A stretch of 64,000 bases of DNA from DATLGB01 sp963724135 (GTDB lineage Bacteria; Actinomycetota; Thermoleophilia; Solirubrobacterales; Solirubrobacteraceae), in contig CAVRTA010000005.1 of NCBI GenBank assembly GCA_963724135.1, forward strand, positions 310,001-374,000, written 5' to 3'. Both the position numbers and the translations under genes were made by a program. Below are positions 25,635 to 34,154 of the stretch, one piece after another. Every line of letters begins with the position of its first letter. The stretch's first letter is position 1. Under the pieces are notes generated by a model, which had not been told where the DNA came from, made no database searches, and was given only the letters and a program-made list of their open reading frames with translations.

Positions 25635-26390
25635 TTGGAGGCCTGGTACCACACGCTCGAGCTCCCGGACGGCACCGTCACGGCCGGGATGTACGACCAC
25701 CGCCGCCTGGTCGCGAAGCTGCCCATTCCCGCGTCACTCGGCGGCAAGCGCTGTCTCGACCTCGCCTCGAGCGACGGCTTCTTCGCGTTCGAGATGGCGC
25801 GGCGGGGCGGGGAGGTCACGAGCGTCGACCTCGACGATCCGGCGGGCCAGGACTGGCAGGGCGAACACCCCGAGAGCGGCAGCACCCTCGCCCGCGGCCG
25901 GTTCGAGCGGGCGCGGGAGGCGCTCGGGCTCGACGTGCGCAGGCTCGATCTCAACCTCTACGACGTCTCGCCGGAGACCGTGGGCGCGTCGTACGACTTC
26001 GTCTTCATGGGCAACGTGCTCCTGCACGTCTCGGACCCAGCCCGCGTGCTGCGCAACGTTCGCAGCGTCACCGCCGGCCACTTCCTGTGCTTCGAGACGA
26101 TCTCGCTGACGCTGACCGCCATGCGGCCGATCTCCCCGGCGGCCTCGCTCAACACGCTGCACGAGCCGCGCTGGTGGACGCCCAACCTCGCCGGTCACCG
26201 GCGCCTGCTACGGGCCACCGGATTCGAGGTCGAGCGCACCGTCTTCCCGCTGCTGCAACCGTTCGGTGCGGCGATGCCGAGGCGCCCCACGATGCCGATC
26301 CACAGGGCGCCCGACCCGCTCGGCTCCGCGCTCTTCTGGAGCACCGTCCGCTGGCTCGGCGTGCCCTCCGCCGCGTCACTCTGCCGCTGA
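25635..26390 (+). CDS. SAM-dependent methyltransferase, WYHTLEL subgroup (copy 2)
   Basis: Class I methyltransferase of 251 residues, paralogous to 22845-23681: WYHTLELPDGTVTAG, then GGKRCLDLASSDGFFAFEMARRG and VTSVDLDD. The two differ strongly outside these motifs, so they probably act on different acceptors. TTG start at 25635 is preferred because TAGGGT lies 7 nt upstream; an in-frame ATG at 25599 would overlap the rpiB start codon. The end overlaps the convergent methyltransferase at 26376 by 15 nt. Confidence 0.82.
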   Translation: MEAWYHTLELPDGTVTAGMYDHRRLVAKLPIPASLGGKRCLDLASSDGFFAFEMARRGGEVTSVDLDDPAGQDWQGEHPESGSTLARGRFERAREALGLDVRRLDLNLYDVSPETVGASYDFVFMGNVLLHVSDPARVLRNVRSVTAGHFLCFETISLTLTAMRPISPAASLNTLHEPRWWTPNLAGHRRLLRATGFEVERTVFPLLQPFGAAMPRRPTMPIHRAPDPLGSALFWSTVRWLGVPSAASLCR

Positions 26391-27269
26391 GACGGCCTCC
26401 ACCAGCACGGTGCCGCCGCGACGGGTGAGCACCTCGGCCCCGGCGCCGGCGAGCGCGACCGGCGCCAGCAGCGCGGCGGCGGCGAGCCCGGCGACGCGCG
26501 CGGCGGGCGAGAGGCGGCGGCGGCGGGCGGCGGGGCGGCGGATCGCGTCGTAGAGGTCGATCCCCAGCAGGCCGACCAGGCCGTGCAACCAGCCGAACAC
26601 GATCTGGCCGCCGCGCAGGTGCGAGACGGTGGCGACGCGCAGCCCCAGCCCGCGCAGGCGCGCGGTGAGCGCATCCGCCGGGATGTGGAAGAGATGGCGC
26701 GGAAGGTCGAGCGCGAACCAGCGGGCTCCGAACAGCCGGGCCTGCAGCGAGGCCGCGTTCGGTACCGCGACGACCAGCAGCCCGCCCGGCCGCAGCGCGG
26801 CGGCGGCGTCGCGCAGGGCGCCGGGAGCGTCGGGGAGGTGCTCGAGCGCGTGCCAGAGCACGATGGCGGCCTGCGGCTCGCCGACGTCGGCGATCTCGCC
26901 CGCCACGACGCCCGGTGCGTCTCCCGGCTCGCGCTCGAGCCCCGTCGACACACGCCCGCGCGCCCGCAGGGCGGCCACCAGCGTGCCGTCGCCGGCGCCG
27001 ACGTCGAGCACCGGGCCGGGCGGGGCGTGGGCGTCGATGCTTACGGCGAGGCGCGCGCGCGAGCGCCGCAGGATCCAGTCGCCGGGCCCGCTGAAGCGTC
27101 CCGCCTGCGGGCGGTACCAGTCGCCGTAGGCGGCCGCCAGCGCGGCGTCATCCGGCCATGGATCCGTCGTCGCGACGCCGCAGGCGGCGCACCGGATCCG
27201 GCCGGGAAGGCGCTCCGCCCGCCCGTCCAGCGGCGCCCCGCACCAGCGGCATGCGCGCATCGCGGCCAC
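26376..27269 (-). CDS. Zinc-ribbon methyltransferase with C-terminal hydrophobic segment
   Basis: A 297-residue class I methyltransferase of the Methyltransf_11/23 type found in sugar clusters. Residues 5-30 hold a CxxC pair (CRWC...CAAC) forming a probable zinc ribbon; the SAM site is VLDVGAGDGTLVAALRARG, followed by VLWHALEHLPD and LRPGGLLVVAVPN. The C-terminus has a hydrophobic stretch (VAGLAAAALLAPVALAGAGA) that may anchor it to the membrane. The GTG at 27269 sits 7 nt after a TAGACT box; GTG 27272 or ATG 27260 are alternatives. Confidence 0.8.
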   Translation of the reverse strand: MAAMRACRWCGAPLDGRAERLPGRIRCAACGVATTDPWPDDAALAAAYGDWYRPQAGRFSGPGDWILRRSRARLAVSIDAHAPPGPVLDVGAGDGTLVAALRARGRVSTGLEREPGDAPGVVAGEIADVGEPQAAIVLWHALEHLPDAPGALRDAAAALRPGGLLVVAVPNAASLQARLFGARWFALDLPRHLFHIPADALTARLRGLGLRVATVSHLRGGQIVFGWLHGLVGLLGIDLYDAIRRPAARRRRLSPAARVAGLAAAALLAPVALAGAGAEVLTRRGGTVLVEAVSAAE

Positions 27270-27284
27270 CACGCCGAGTCTACG

Positions 27285-27313
27285 TTCACAAAAGGGTCCG
27301 TCCCTTTTGTGAA
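27285..27313. repeat. 29-bp palindrome between divergent genes
   Basis: Perfect 12-bp arms, TTCACAAAAGGG and its complement, with a 5-nt loop TCCGT. It lies between the divergent zinc-ribbon methyltransferase and the GT-C-like gene, and is strikingly AT-rich for this genome. It could be a regulator operator or a single copy of a dispersed repeat; no second copy was noticed in the window. Confidence 0.6.
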
Positions 27314-27325
27314 ACGCTGGGTTCG

Positions 27326-29191
27326 GTGACCGCGGCGATCTCGTTCCTCGCGCTGCTCGCGGCCGCCGGTGCGCTCGGGCACGGTGCCTGGCGCTGCGGC
27401 GCTGCGCTGGGTGCCGACGGGGCGCTGCGGATCGTGGCGGCGGCGCCGATCGCGGCGGCGGCGGCGGGCCTCACGGCGCTCGTGCTCGGCCGCTTCGGCC
27501 TGTCGGGATCGCAGCTCGCGGTGATCGGCGTCTCGGTGGCGCTGGGGGCGCTGGCTCGCGCGCGGCTGCCCCGGCCCGCGGCAGCCGAATGGTCGCCGCG
27601 CCGGCGCGAGCGGCTGGCGCTCGGGGCGGCGGCGGGCCTCGGGCTGGCGTGGACGATCTGGGCCGTCCGCTTCCCCAGCCTCGGCATCGATCCGCTCTCC
27701 TACCACCTCTCCGAGAGCGTGCTGTGGACCCAGAACGGCGACGCCGGCGTGGCGCGCCAGGTCACGTACGTGTTCCCCGTCGGCAACTACCCGCTGCTCG
27801 ACGAACTGCTCGTGAGCTGGGTGCTGTCCGCCAGCCACTGGCTGGGCGCTGCGAGCCTGTGGGCGCCGGCGATGATGGCGCTGGGCGCGACCGCCGCCGC
27901 GACCGGACTGCGCCGCGCCGGGGTCGGCCTCCTCCCCGCCGCGCTCGCCGTGTCCGCGATCGTCTCCATCCCGATCTGGGCGCGGATGCTGATCGGCCCG
28001 CACAACGACGTCGGCGCCCTGGCCTGGCTCGTCTGCGCGGTCACCCTGGCCGTGGCCGCGCGCCGGCAGCCTGGCCTGTTCGTGCCCGCCGCGCTCGCCG
28101 CGGGCCTGTCGATCGGCACCAAGGCCACGACCGCACCGATGCTGCTGGCGGCAGCGGTTCTGCTCGTGCGGCCGCCATTCCCTCGCATGCGCCTGCTGCT
28201 TCCCGCACTGGGTGCCGCCGGCGTCCTCGGCGGGCTCTGGTACGTCCGCAACCTCCTCGAGCACGGATCCCCGCTGTGGCCGTTCGTCGCGCTGCCCTTC
28301 GGCGACGCGGTCCCGAGGATCTACAGCGCTGCCGGCGACAACCTCCTCTCGACGCTCGACCGCTCGTTCACGGACGGGCAGCTCGGCGACTACTTCGGCA
28401 CCGTCGGCGCCGCGCCGGCCCTACTGCTCGCGGCGCCGGTCGCGGCCGTGTGCGTGCGCACCCGCCGCGTCGTGCTCGCGGCCGCGGTGGCGGTGCTCGG
28501 CGCGCTGATCTGGGCGCGCGCGCCGTTCACCGGGCGCCCGGAGGACCCGCTCATCGACTTCACCCTCGGCACCACGCGCTACCTCGTACCCGCCGTCGCG
28601 GCCGCCGTGCTCGCCCTCGCCCTGGCAACGGCCGACGGATCGCGGCGGACGCGGCTGGCGGTCAGCGCCTTTCTCGCGGCCTGCGTGGCGGTGTCGGCGG
28701 TCAAGGCGCTCGAACTGGGCTTCCCCGACCTCCCGCGGATCGGCACGCTCGCGGCCGGTGCCGCCGGCGGATGGGTCCTGGTACGGCTCGCACCGCGCTG
28801 GGCACCGATCGTCGGCCTGCTCGTCCTGGCCGCGGTGTGCGTGCGCGTCACCGACCAGTTCGCGGCGCGCCACGCCCAGAACCCCGACCTGCGGACGTCG
28901 GCGGCGATCGCGTACGTCGCCGGCCAGCCCGGTTTCGAGGCATCCGACGACCCCGTCGCCACCGCGCCCGTGACGCTCAGCGCGCTCGCCGGCGACCGCC
29001 TGCGACACGACCTGCGCTTCCTCCCCGAGGACGTTGACTGCACGAAGGTACGAACTCTGCGCGGCTGGCTCGTGCTCGGAACCCCGCCCCCGACCAGCTA
29101 CATCCCGTCCAACACCGCCGTCGACTGCCTGGCCGGGGTCACCCCGGTGTTCGACGACGGTCACCATCGGGTGTACGACAGACGGCGATGA
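27326..29191 (+). CDS. GT-C-like polytopic membrane protein
   Basis: A roughly 621-residue membrane protein with about a dozen hydrophobic helices. An early loop contains FPSLGIDPLSYHLSESVLW, an acidic-loop arrangement seen in GT-C glycosyltransferases that use polyprenyl-phosphate sugars; the C-terminal part is extracytoplasmic. Exact donor and acceptor are unknown. The start GTG at 27326 begins the first helix (VTAAISFLALLAAAGALG); the open frame reaches back to 27158 through the divergent gene and the palindrome, which is unlikely to be translated. The 3' end overlaps the convergent methyltransferase by 53 nt. Confidence 0.75.
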   Translation: MTAAISFLALLAAAGALGHGAWRCGAALGADGALRIVAAAPIAAAAAGLTALVLGRFGLSGSQLAVIGVSVALGALARARLPRPAAAEWSPRRRERLALGAAAGLGLAWTIWAVRFPSLGIDPLSYHLSESVLWTQNGDAGVARQVTYVFPVGNYPLLDELLVSWVLSASHWLGAASLWAPAMMALGATAAATGLRRAGVGLLPAALAVSAIVSIPIWARMLIGPHNDVGALAWLVCAVTLAVAARRQPGLFVPAALAAGLSIGTKATTAPMLLAAAVLLVRPPFPRMRLLLPALGAAGVLGGLWYVRNLLEHGSPLWPFVALPFGDAVPRIYSAAGDNLLSTLDRSFTDGQLGDYFGTVGAAPALLLAAPVAAVCVRTRRVVLAAAVAVLGALIWARAPFTGRPEDPLIDFTLGTTRYLVPAVAAAVLALALATADGSRRTRLAVSAFLAACVAVSAVKALELGFPDLPRIGTLAAGAAGGWVLVRLAPRWAPIVGLLVLAAVCVRVTDQFAARHAQNPDLRTSAAIAYVAGQPGFEASDDPVATAPVTLSALAGDRLRHDLRFLPEDVDCTKVRTLRGWLVLGTPPPTSYIPSNTAVDCLAGVTPVFDDGHHRVYDRRR

Positions 29192-29921
29192 GATCGAGCG
29201 CCTCCGCGACGCCGTCCTCGACGACGAAGAAGTCGTCCTCGCTGATCGCCGCCGCGGCGGGGTCCGGCGCTCGGCGCGCGCGGGTCAGCATGCGGTCGTA
29301 CAACAGCTGGCGCGCGCGGCGCGGGACGATCCGGCGCAGCCGCAGGGGGTCGCGTGCGAGCAGCCGGTCGAGGCGCTGGTGCTCGCCGGCGACCAGGGCC
29401 CTGTAGCGCTCCGACCCGGCGAGCCCGAGCACGCGCACGTCGCTGAAGTGCGCCCGACACAGCGCGGCGAGCCCGTGCGCGTCGTACTCGCGGTAGTGGT
29501 AGGGATCGATGATCTCGGCGGGCCGCCCGAAGGTGAGGCGGTTGGGCGTCACGAACAGCGCCGTGCCCTCCGGCGCGAGGACCCGGGCGACCTCGGCAAG
29601 CACGCGCTCGGGGTCGGGGACGTGCTCGATCGACTGCACCGACACGACCGCCGCGAAGCGCCCGTCGGCCAGCGGGAGGGAGCGCATGTCGGCCGCGTGG
29701 GTCTCGCGGTCCTGACCGGCCAGCACGGCGGGGTCGCGATCGATCCCCACCGTCTCCCGCGGTGCCAGCTCCGAGAACGAGTGCCCGACCCCGCAGCCGA
29801 GGTCGAGGACCGGCGAGGCCTCCGGCAGCAGCCGCGCAGCCGCGCGGTAGGCGGCGACGTGGCGGCGGAAGGTCGGGTTGAACCCGCCCTCGGAGGTCGA
29901 GACGCGCTCGCCCGTGATCAT
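29139..29921 (-). CDS. SAM-dependent methyltransferase
   Basis: A 260-residue class I methyltransferase: SAM site PVLDLGCGVGHSFSEL, VGIDRD, and SVQSIEHVPDPERVLAEVARVLAPEG, the Methyltransf_11 pattern. It is the second gene of a two-gene unit: its ATG overlaps the stop of the GT2 gene (ATGA). A role in modifying a glycan made by that GT2 is inferred. Confidence 0.82.
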   Translation of the reverse strand: MITGERVSTSEGGFNPTFRRHVAAYRAAARLLPEASPVLDLGCGVGHSFSELAPRETVGIDRDPAVLAGQDRETHAADMRSLPLADGRFAAVVSVQSIEHVPDPERVLAEVARVLAPEGTALFVTPNRLTFGRPAEIIDPYHYREYDAHGLAALCRAHFSDVRVLGLAGSERYRALVAGEHQRLDRLLARDPLRLRRIVPRRARQLLYDRMLTRARRAPDPAAAAISEDDFFVVEDGVAEALDLIAVCRTPDGDRRRTPG

Positions 29922-30655
29922 GGCCGGTACTTGCGCGACGGCCACACGCCCACGCGGTGCAGCACGAGCCGCAGCGCGGCGAGCAGCGTCTTGATCCCGT
30001 ACACGATGCCCTGCGAGAACGAGACGCTCGAGGCGTCGTCGGAGTAGATCGTCCGGCACGGCACCTCCTCGATGCGCATGCCGAAGTGCACCGCTTGGAA
30101 GAGGATCTCCGAGTCGAAGGTGAAGTCGATCTGGTTGCGCAGCCACGGGATCGTCAGCAGCAGCTCGCGCGAGTAGGCCCGGTACCCGGTGTGCAGCTCG
30201 GCGAAGCGGGTGCCCAGGATCGCGTTCTCGATGGTCGTCAGGAAGCGGTTGGCGGCGTACTTCCAGCGCGGCATGCCGCCCCCCAGCGGGTCGCCGAGGA
30301 AGCGCGACCCGAGCACCATGTCGGCGCGGCCCTCGAGGATCGGGGTGACCATCTTCGGGATCAGCGAGGGCTCGTACTGACCATCGGGGTGCAGCATCAC
30401 GACGACGTCGGCGTCGTGCTGGAGCGCCTGCAGGTAACAGGTCTTCTGGTTGCCACCGTATCCGACGTTGTGCGGGTGCCAGACGAGATGCAGCGGCAGG
30501 GTGCGCGCCAGCGCGACGGTGTCGTCGGTCGACTTGTCGTCGACGAGGATGATCTCGTCGACCCAGTCGCGCGGAATCGCCGACACGGTGCGTTCCAGCG
30601 TGCGCGCGGCATTGCGCGCAGGCATGACCACAACGACCTTCGCATCCCGCGACAT
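29918..30655 (-). CDS. Glycosyltransferase family 2 (DPM-like)
   Basis: GT-A-fold inverting glycosyltransferase of 245 residues: VVVMPARNAARTLERT, EIILVDDKSTDDT, the DxD-type segment VVMLHPDGQYEP and the later GSRFLGDPLGGG and GYRAYSRE. No C-terminal membrane helices are evident. Similar enzymes transfer sugars to polyprenyl phosphate or build surface glycans. TAGGCT lies 9 nt upstream of the ATG, divergent from cysD. Confidence 0.85.
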   Translation of the reverse strand: MSRDAKVVVVMPARNAARTLERTVSAIPRDWVDEIILVDDKSTDDTVALARTLPLHLVWHPHNVGYGGNQKTCYLQALQHDADVVVMLHPDGQYEPSLIPKMVTPILEGRADMVLGSRFLGDPLGGGMPRWKYAANRFLTTIENAILGTRFAELHTGYRAYSRELLLTIPWLRNQIDFTFDSEILFQAVHFGMRIEEVPCRTIYSDDASSVSFSQGIVYGIKTLLAALRLVLHRVGVWPSRKYRP

Positions 30656-30664
30656 GAGGGCAGC

Positions 30665-30685
30665 AGCCTACGTTCCGGCTAGCCT
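30665..30685. promoter_or_regulatory. Divergent -10 boxes upstream of GT2 and cysD
   Basis: TAGGCT (minus, 30665-30670) is 9 nt before the GT2 ATG; TAGCCT (plus, 30680-30685) is 14 nt before the cysD ATG at 30700, or 11 nt before the alternative TTG at 30697. The 44-nt gap between the divergent genes thus appears to hold both promoters. Confidence 0.4.
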
Positions 30686-30699
30686 GCACCGCCGCTTTG

Positions 30700-31612
30700 A
30701 TGACGTCGTACGAGCTCTCCTATCTCGACAGCCTGGAATCGGAGGCGATCCACCTCATGCGCGAGGTGGCGGCCGAGTTCGAGCGCCCCGCGCTGCTCTT
30801 CAGCGGCGGCAAGGACTCGATCGTGCTGCTGCGCCTGGCCGAGAAGGCGTTCCGGCCCGGCCGCTTCCCGTTCCCGATCGTCCACGTCGACACCGGCCAC
30901 AACTTCCCGGAGGTCATCGAGTTCCGCGACCGGCGCGTCGCCGAGCTCGGCGAGCGCCTGGTCGTCGCCTCCGTCCAGGAGTCGATCGACAAGGGCCGCG
31001 CGACCGACGAGACGGGGCCCGCGCGCGTCGCGCAACCGGCTCCAGACGGTCACGCTGCTCGACACCATCGACCGAGCACGGCTTCGACGCCTGCTTCGGC
31101 GGCGCGCGCCGCGACGAGGAGCGCGCCCGCGCCAAGGAGCGCATGCTCTCCTTCCGCGACGACTTCGGCCAGTGGGACCCGCGCGCGCAGCGGCCCGAGC
31201 TGTGGAACCTCTACAACGGCCGCATCCGCAAGGGCGAGACACGTCCGCGCGTTCCCGATCTCCAACTGGACCGAGCTCGACGTGTGGCAGTACATCGACC
31301 ACGAGGAGCTCGAGCTGCCGTCGATCTACTTCGCCCACGAGCGCGAGGTCTTCGAGCGCGACGGGATGCTCTACGCCGTGTCCGAGCACGTCGAGCTGAT
31401 GGACGGCGAGAGCGCCGTTCACCGAGTCCGTGCGCTACCGCACCGTCGGCGACCTGACGATCACCGGCGCCGTGCGCTCGACGGCCACGACGCTGACGGA
31501 CGTCGTGGCCGAGATCGCCGCCACGCGCGTCACCGAGCGCGGCGAGACCCGCGCCGACGACCGCGTCACCGAGGCCGCCATGGAAGACCGCAAGCGCGAG
31601 GGCTACTTCTGA
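30700..31612 (+). pseudogene. cysD: Sulfate adenylyltransferase small subunit CysD, four frameshifts
   Basis: With CysN it makes adenosine 5'-phosphosulfate from ATP and sulfate. The PP-loop SGGKDS (35-40), VDTGHNFPE, the downstream FPISNWTELDVWQYI and the C-terminal VRYRTVGD are all present but in different frames. Each break is one extra base: G within 31014-31017, C at 31072/31073, A at 31239, G at 31417. Removing the four restores 302 residues, the length of E. coli CysD, ending at a TGA that overlaps the cysN ATG. No deletion and no in-frame stop is seen. Either local sequence error or a recent lesion; see findings. An alternative TTG start lies one codon upstream. Confidence 0.85.
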
Positions 31613-32901
31613 TGACCCGGGAGAAGGCTGCCGGCTCGTCCCTGGTCCGCATCGCCACCGCCGGGTCCGTCGACGACGGCAAGTCGACGCTGATCGGCCG
31701 GCTGCTCTACGACTCCAAGGAGATCCTCGCCGACCAGCTGGCGCACATCGCAGGACGTCAGCCGAGCGCCGCGGCCTCGACGTCGTCGACCTCGCGCTGC
31801 TCACCGACGGCCTGCGCTCCGAGCGCGAGCAGGGCATCACGATCGACGTCGCCTACCGCTACTTCGCCACGCCGCGGCGCTCGTTCATCCTCGCCGACAC
31901 GCCGGGGCACGTGCAGTACACGCGCAACATGGTCACGGGCGCGTCGACCGCCGACATCGCGATCGTGCTGCTCGACGCGCGCGAGGGGCCGACCGAGCAG
32001 TCGCGCCGGCACACGTTCATCGCCTCGCTGCTCGGCATCCGCCACGTCGTCTTCGCCGTCAACAAGATGGACCTGGTCGACTGGGACGAGGGCGCCTACG
32101 AGCGCATCGTCGACGGAGCTGACGGACTTCAGCGCCCGGCTCGACCTGCGCGACGTCGACGTTCATCCCGATCTCCGCGCTGCACGGCGACAACGTCGTC
32201 GACACGCAGCGAGAACGCGCCCTGGTACGGCGGGCCCGCCGCTGCTGTGGCACCTCGAGCACCTGCACGTCGCGTCGGACCGCAACCTGATCGACGTCCG
32301 CTTCCCGGTCCAGTGGGTCATCCGGCCCGCAGACCGACGAGTACCACGACTACCGCGGGTACGCCGGGCCAGGTCGCGGGCGGCGTCCTCAAGGCCGGCG
32401 ACGAGGTGCTGGTGCTGCCGTCGGGCAAGTCCTCGACGATCTCCAGGATCGAGACCTTCGACGGCGAGGTCGAGGAGGCGTTCCCGCCGATGTCGGTGGT
32501 CGTGCACCTCGCCGACGACGTCGACGTCTCGCGCGGCGACGTGATCTGCCGCCCGCACAACCACCCGGAGCCGGTGCGCGAGCTCGACGCGATGATCTGC
32601 TGGATGACGGAGGAGCCGCTGCGCCAGGGCGCCCGGCTCTGCGATCAAGCAGACGACGCGCAACGCCCGGGTGATCGTCGACGAGCTGCGCTACCGCCTC
32701 GACGTCAACACGCTGCACCGCGATCTCGAGGCGACCGAGTTCGAGCTCAACGACATCGGCCGCGTCAAGCTGCGCGCCAGCGCGCCGCTGATCGTCGACC
32801 CCTACCGCCGCAACCGGGCGACCGGCAGCTTCATCCTGATCGACGAGGCGACCAACAACACGGTCGCCGGCGGGATGATCCTCGACCGCGAGAACCTGTG
32901 A
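31612..32901 (+). pseudogene. cysN: Sulfate adenylyltransferase GTPase subunit CysN, nine frameshifts
   Basis: EF-Tu-like GTPase that drives APS formation by CysD. Seen: P-loop GSVDDGKST (18-26), then in other frames EREQGITIDVAYRYF, DTPGHVQYTRNM, NKMDLVDWDE and the beta-barrel domains to the end ILDRENL. Nine one-base insertions are needed: near 31750, 31762, 32115, 32161, 32207, 32235, 32326, 32369 and 32640. Their removal gives exactly 426 residues with family motifs throughout. Because all are insertions and the rest of the code is intact, the gene looks functional apart from these. The stop overlaps the cysC GTG (GTGA). Confidence 0.85.
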
Positions 32902-33514
32902 CGGTCGGCCGCGAGAAGTCCGACAACGTCGTCTGGGAGGAGGAGGCGCTCGCGCGCGAGCGAGCGCGAGGAGCTGCTCGGCCGCCGCGGCGCCACCGTC
33001 TGGTTCACGGGGCTGCCCGCCTCGGGCAAGTCGACCGTCGCCGCGCAGCTCGTCGTGGCGCTGGCCGAGCGAGGCATCAACGCCTACCGGCTCGACGGCG
33101 ACAACCTGCGCCACGGCCTGTGCGGCGACCTCGGCTTCGACCACGCCTCGCGCGAGGAGAACATCCGCCGCGCCGCCGAGGTCGCGCGCCTGATGGCCGA
33201 CGCGGGCATCGTCGTCGTCGTCTCGCTCGTCTCCCCCTACCGCGAGAATCGCGCGCATGGCCCGCTGCCTGCACGAGGAGGCCGGGCTGCCCTTCTTCGA
33301 GGTGTGGGTCTCGACGCCGCTGGAGGAGTGCGAGCGCCGCGACCCCAAGGGTCTGTACGCCCGCGCGCGCCGCGGCGAGGTCTCGCACATGACCGGGATC
33401 GACGATCCCTACGAGGAGCCCGAGTCGCCCGAGATCGAGGTGACGATGGACATGACCGCCGACGAGGGCGTCGCGCGCGTGCTCAGCGCCATAGGCGGGC
33501 GCGGCGTCGTCTAG
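32898..33514 (+). pseudogene. cysC: Adenylylsulfate kinase CysC, two frameshifts
   Basis: Phosphorylates APS to PAPS, the sulfate donor for reduction or for sulfotransferases. Seen: P-loop WFTGLPASGKST, YRLDGDNLRHGL, GDLGFDHASREENIRR, and the C-terminal DPKGLYARARRGEV. Two single extra C bases (32961 and 33256) break the frame; removing them gives 204 residues, usual for CysC. GTG start overlaps the cysN stop. The 3' end overlaps the convergent methyltransferase by 32 nt. No cysH or sulfotransferase is in the window, so whether PAPS goes to assimilation or to glycan sulfation is open. Confidence 0.83.
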
Positions 33515-34154
33515 GCGGCGCGTGCGCGGACACGAAGTCCGCGAGGTAGGTCAGCAGCTCGACCGTGTCGAGGAAGATCCGCTCGCGATAGCCGAACGAG
33601 CCCTCCCACCACAGGCGGCTGATGCGCTGCTCGGGAGCGAGTGTGTCGCGGAAGCCGGCGGGGAAGCGGTACTCCGGCGCGTGGACGCAGTGCGGCTTGA
33701 AGACGAACGTCAGCTCCGCCGCGGCAGCATCGACGTCGATGAGCCACTGGTGGTGGGTCCAGCCGCTCCACGGCCCCTGGAACCCCCACGCCTGCTCCTC
33801 CAGCCGTGACGGCACCTCGATGTAGCCCGCGCGCGCGACACGGTTGAGCTCGGCGCAGACCCAGACCGGGTCGCGCACGTCCTCGAGCGTGTGCGAGCAG
33901 ACGGCGAAGTCGAAGTGGTCGTCTGTGAACGGCCACGGCTCGCGGTCGCAGATGTCGCGCTGGACCCAGGTCTCGGCGCTGAAGCGCTCCTGCGCCGGGT
34001 CGCCGTCATGGCCCCAGTTACCGCGCGTCTCGTAGGAGGCGATGTCCATGACCCAGTCGGCGCGCGGGAACGGCACGGCGGCGCCGCCGACGTCGAGCAC
34101 CTCGGCCTCGTCGCCGAGCATGGCGAGGATCCGGTCACGCGAGGCGGGGTGCAT
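33483..34154 (-). CDS. SAM-dependent methyltransferase
   Basis: A 223-residue class I methyltransferase. SAM-site region AEVLDVGGAAVPFPRADWVMDI is unusual but still has the acidic end of strand 2; FDFAVCSHTLEDVRDPVWVCAELNRVARAGYIEVPSR is the Methyltransf_11 pattern seen in glycan-cluster enzymes. It is the last gene of a leftward run that begins at 38387, directly abutting the GT2 stop (no spacer). Confidence 0.75.
   Translation of the reverse strand: MHPASRDRILAMLGDEAEVLDVGGAAVPFPRADWVMDIASYETRGNWGHDGDPAQERFSAETWVQRDICDREPWPFTDDHFDFAVCSHTLEDVRDPVWVCAELNRVARAGYIEVPSRLEEQAWGFQGPWSGWTHHQWLIDVDAAAAELTFVFKPHCVHAPEYRFPAGFRDTLAPEQRISRLWWEGSFGYRERIFLDTVELLTYLADFVSAHAPPRRRRARLWR

Noticed and set aside
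30700..33514. Programmed +1 frameshifting in cysDNC
   Set aside because: The codons before and after the extra bases are all different and there is no shared slippery site, stop codon or structure, so recoding is not supported by the sequence.
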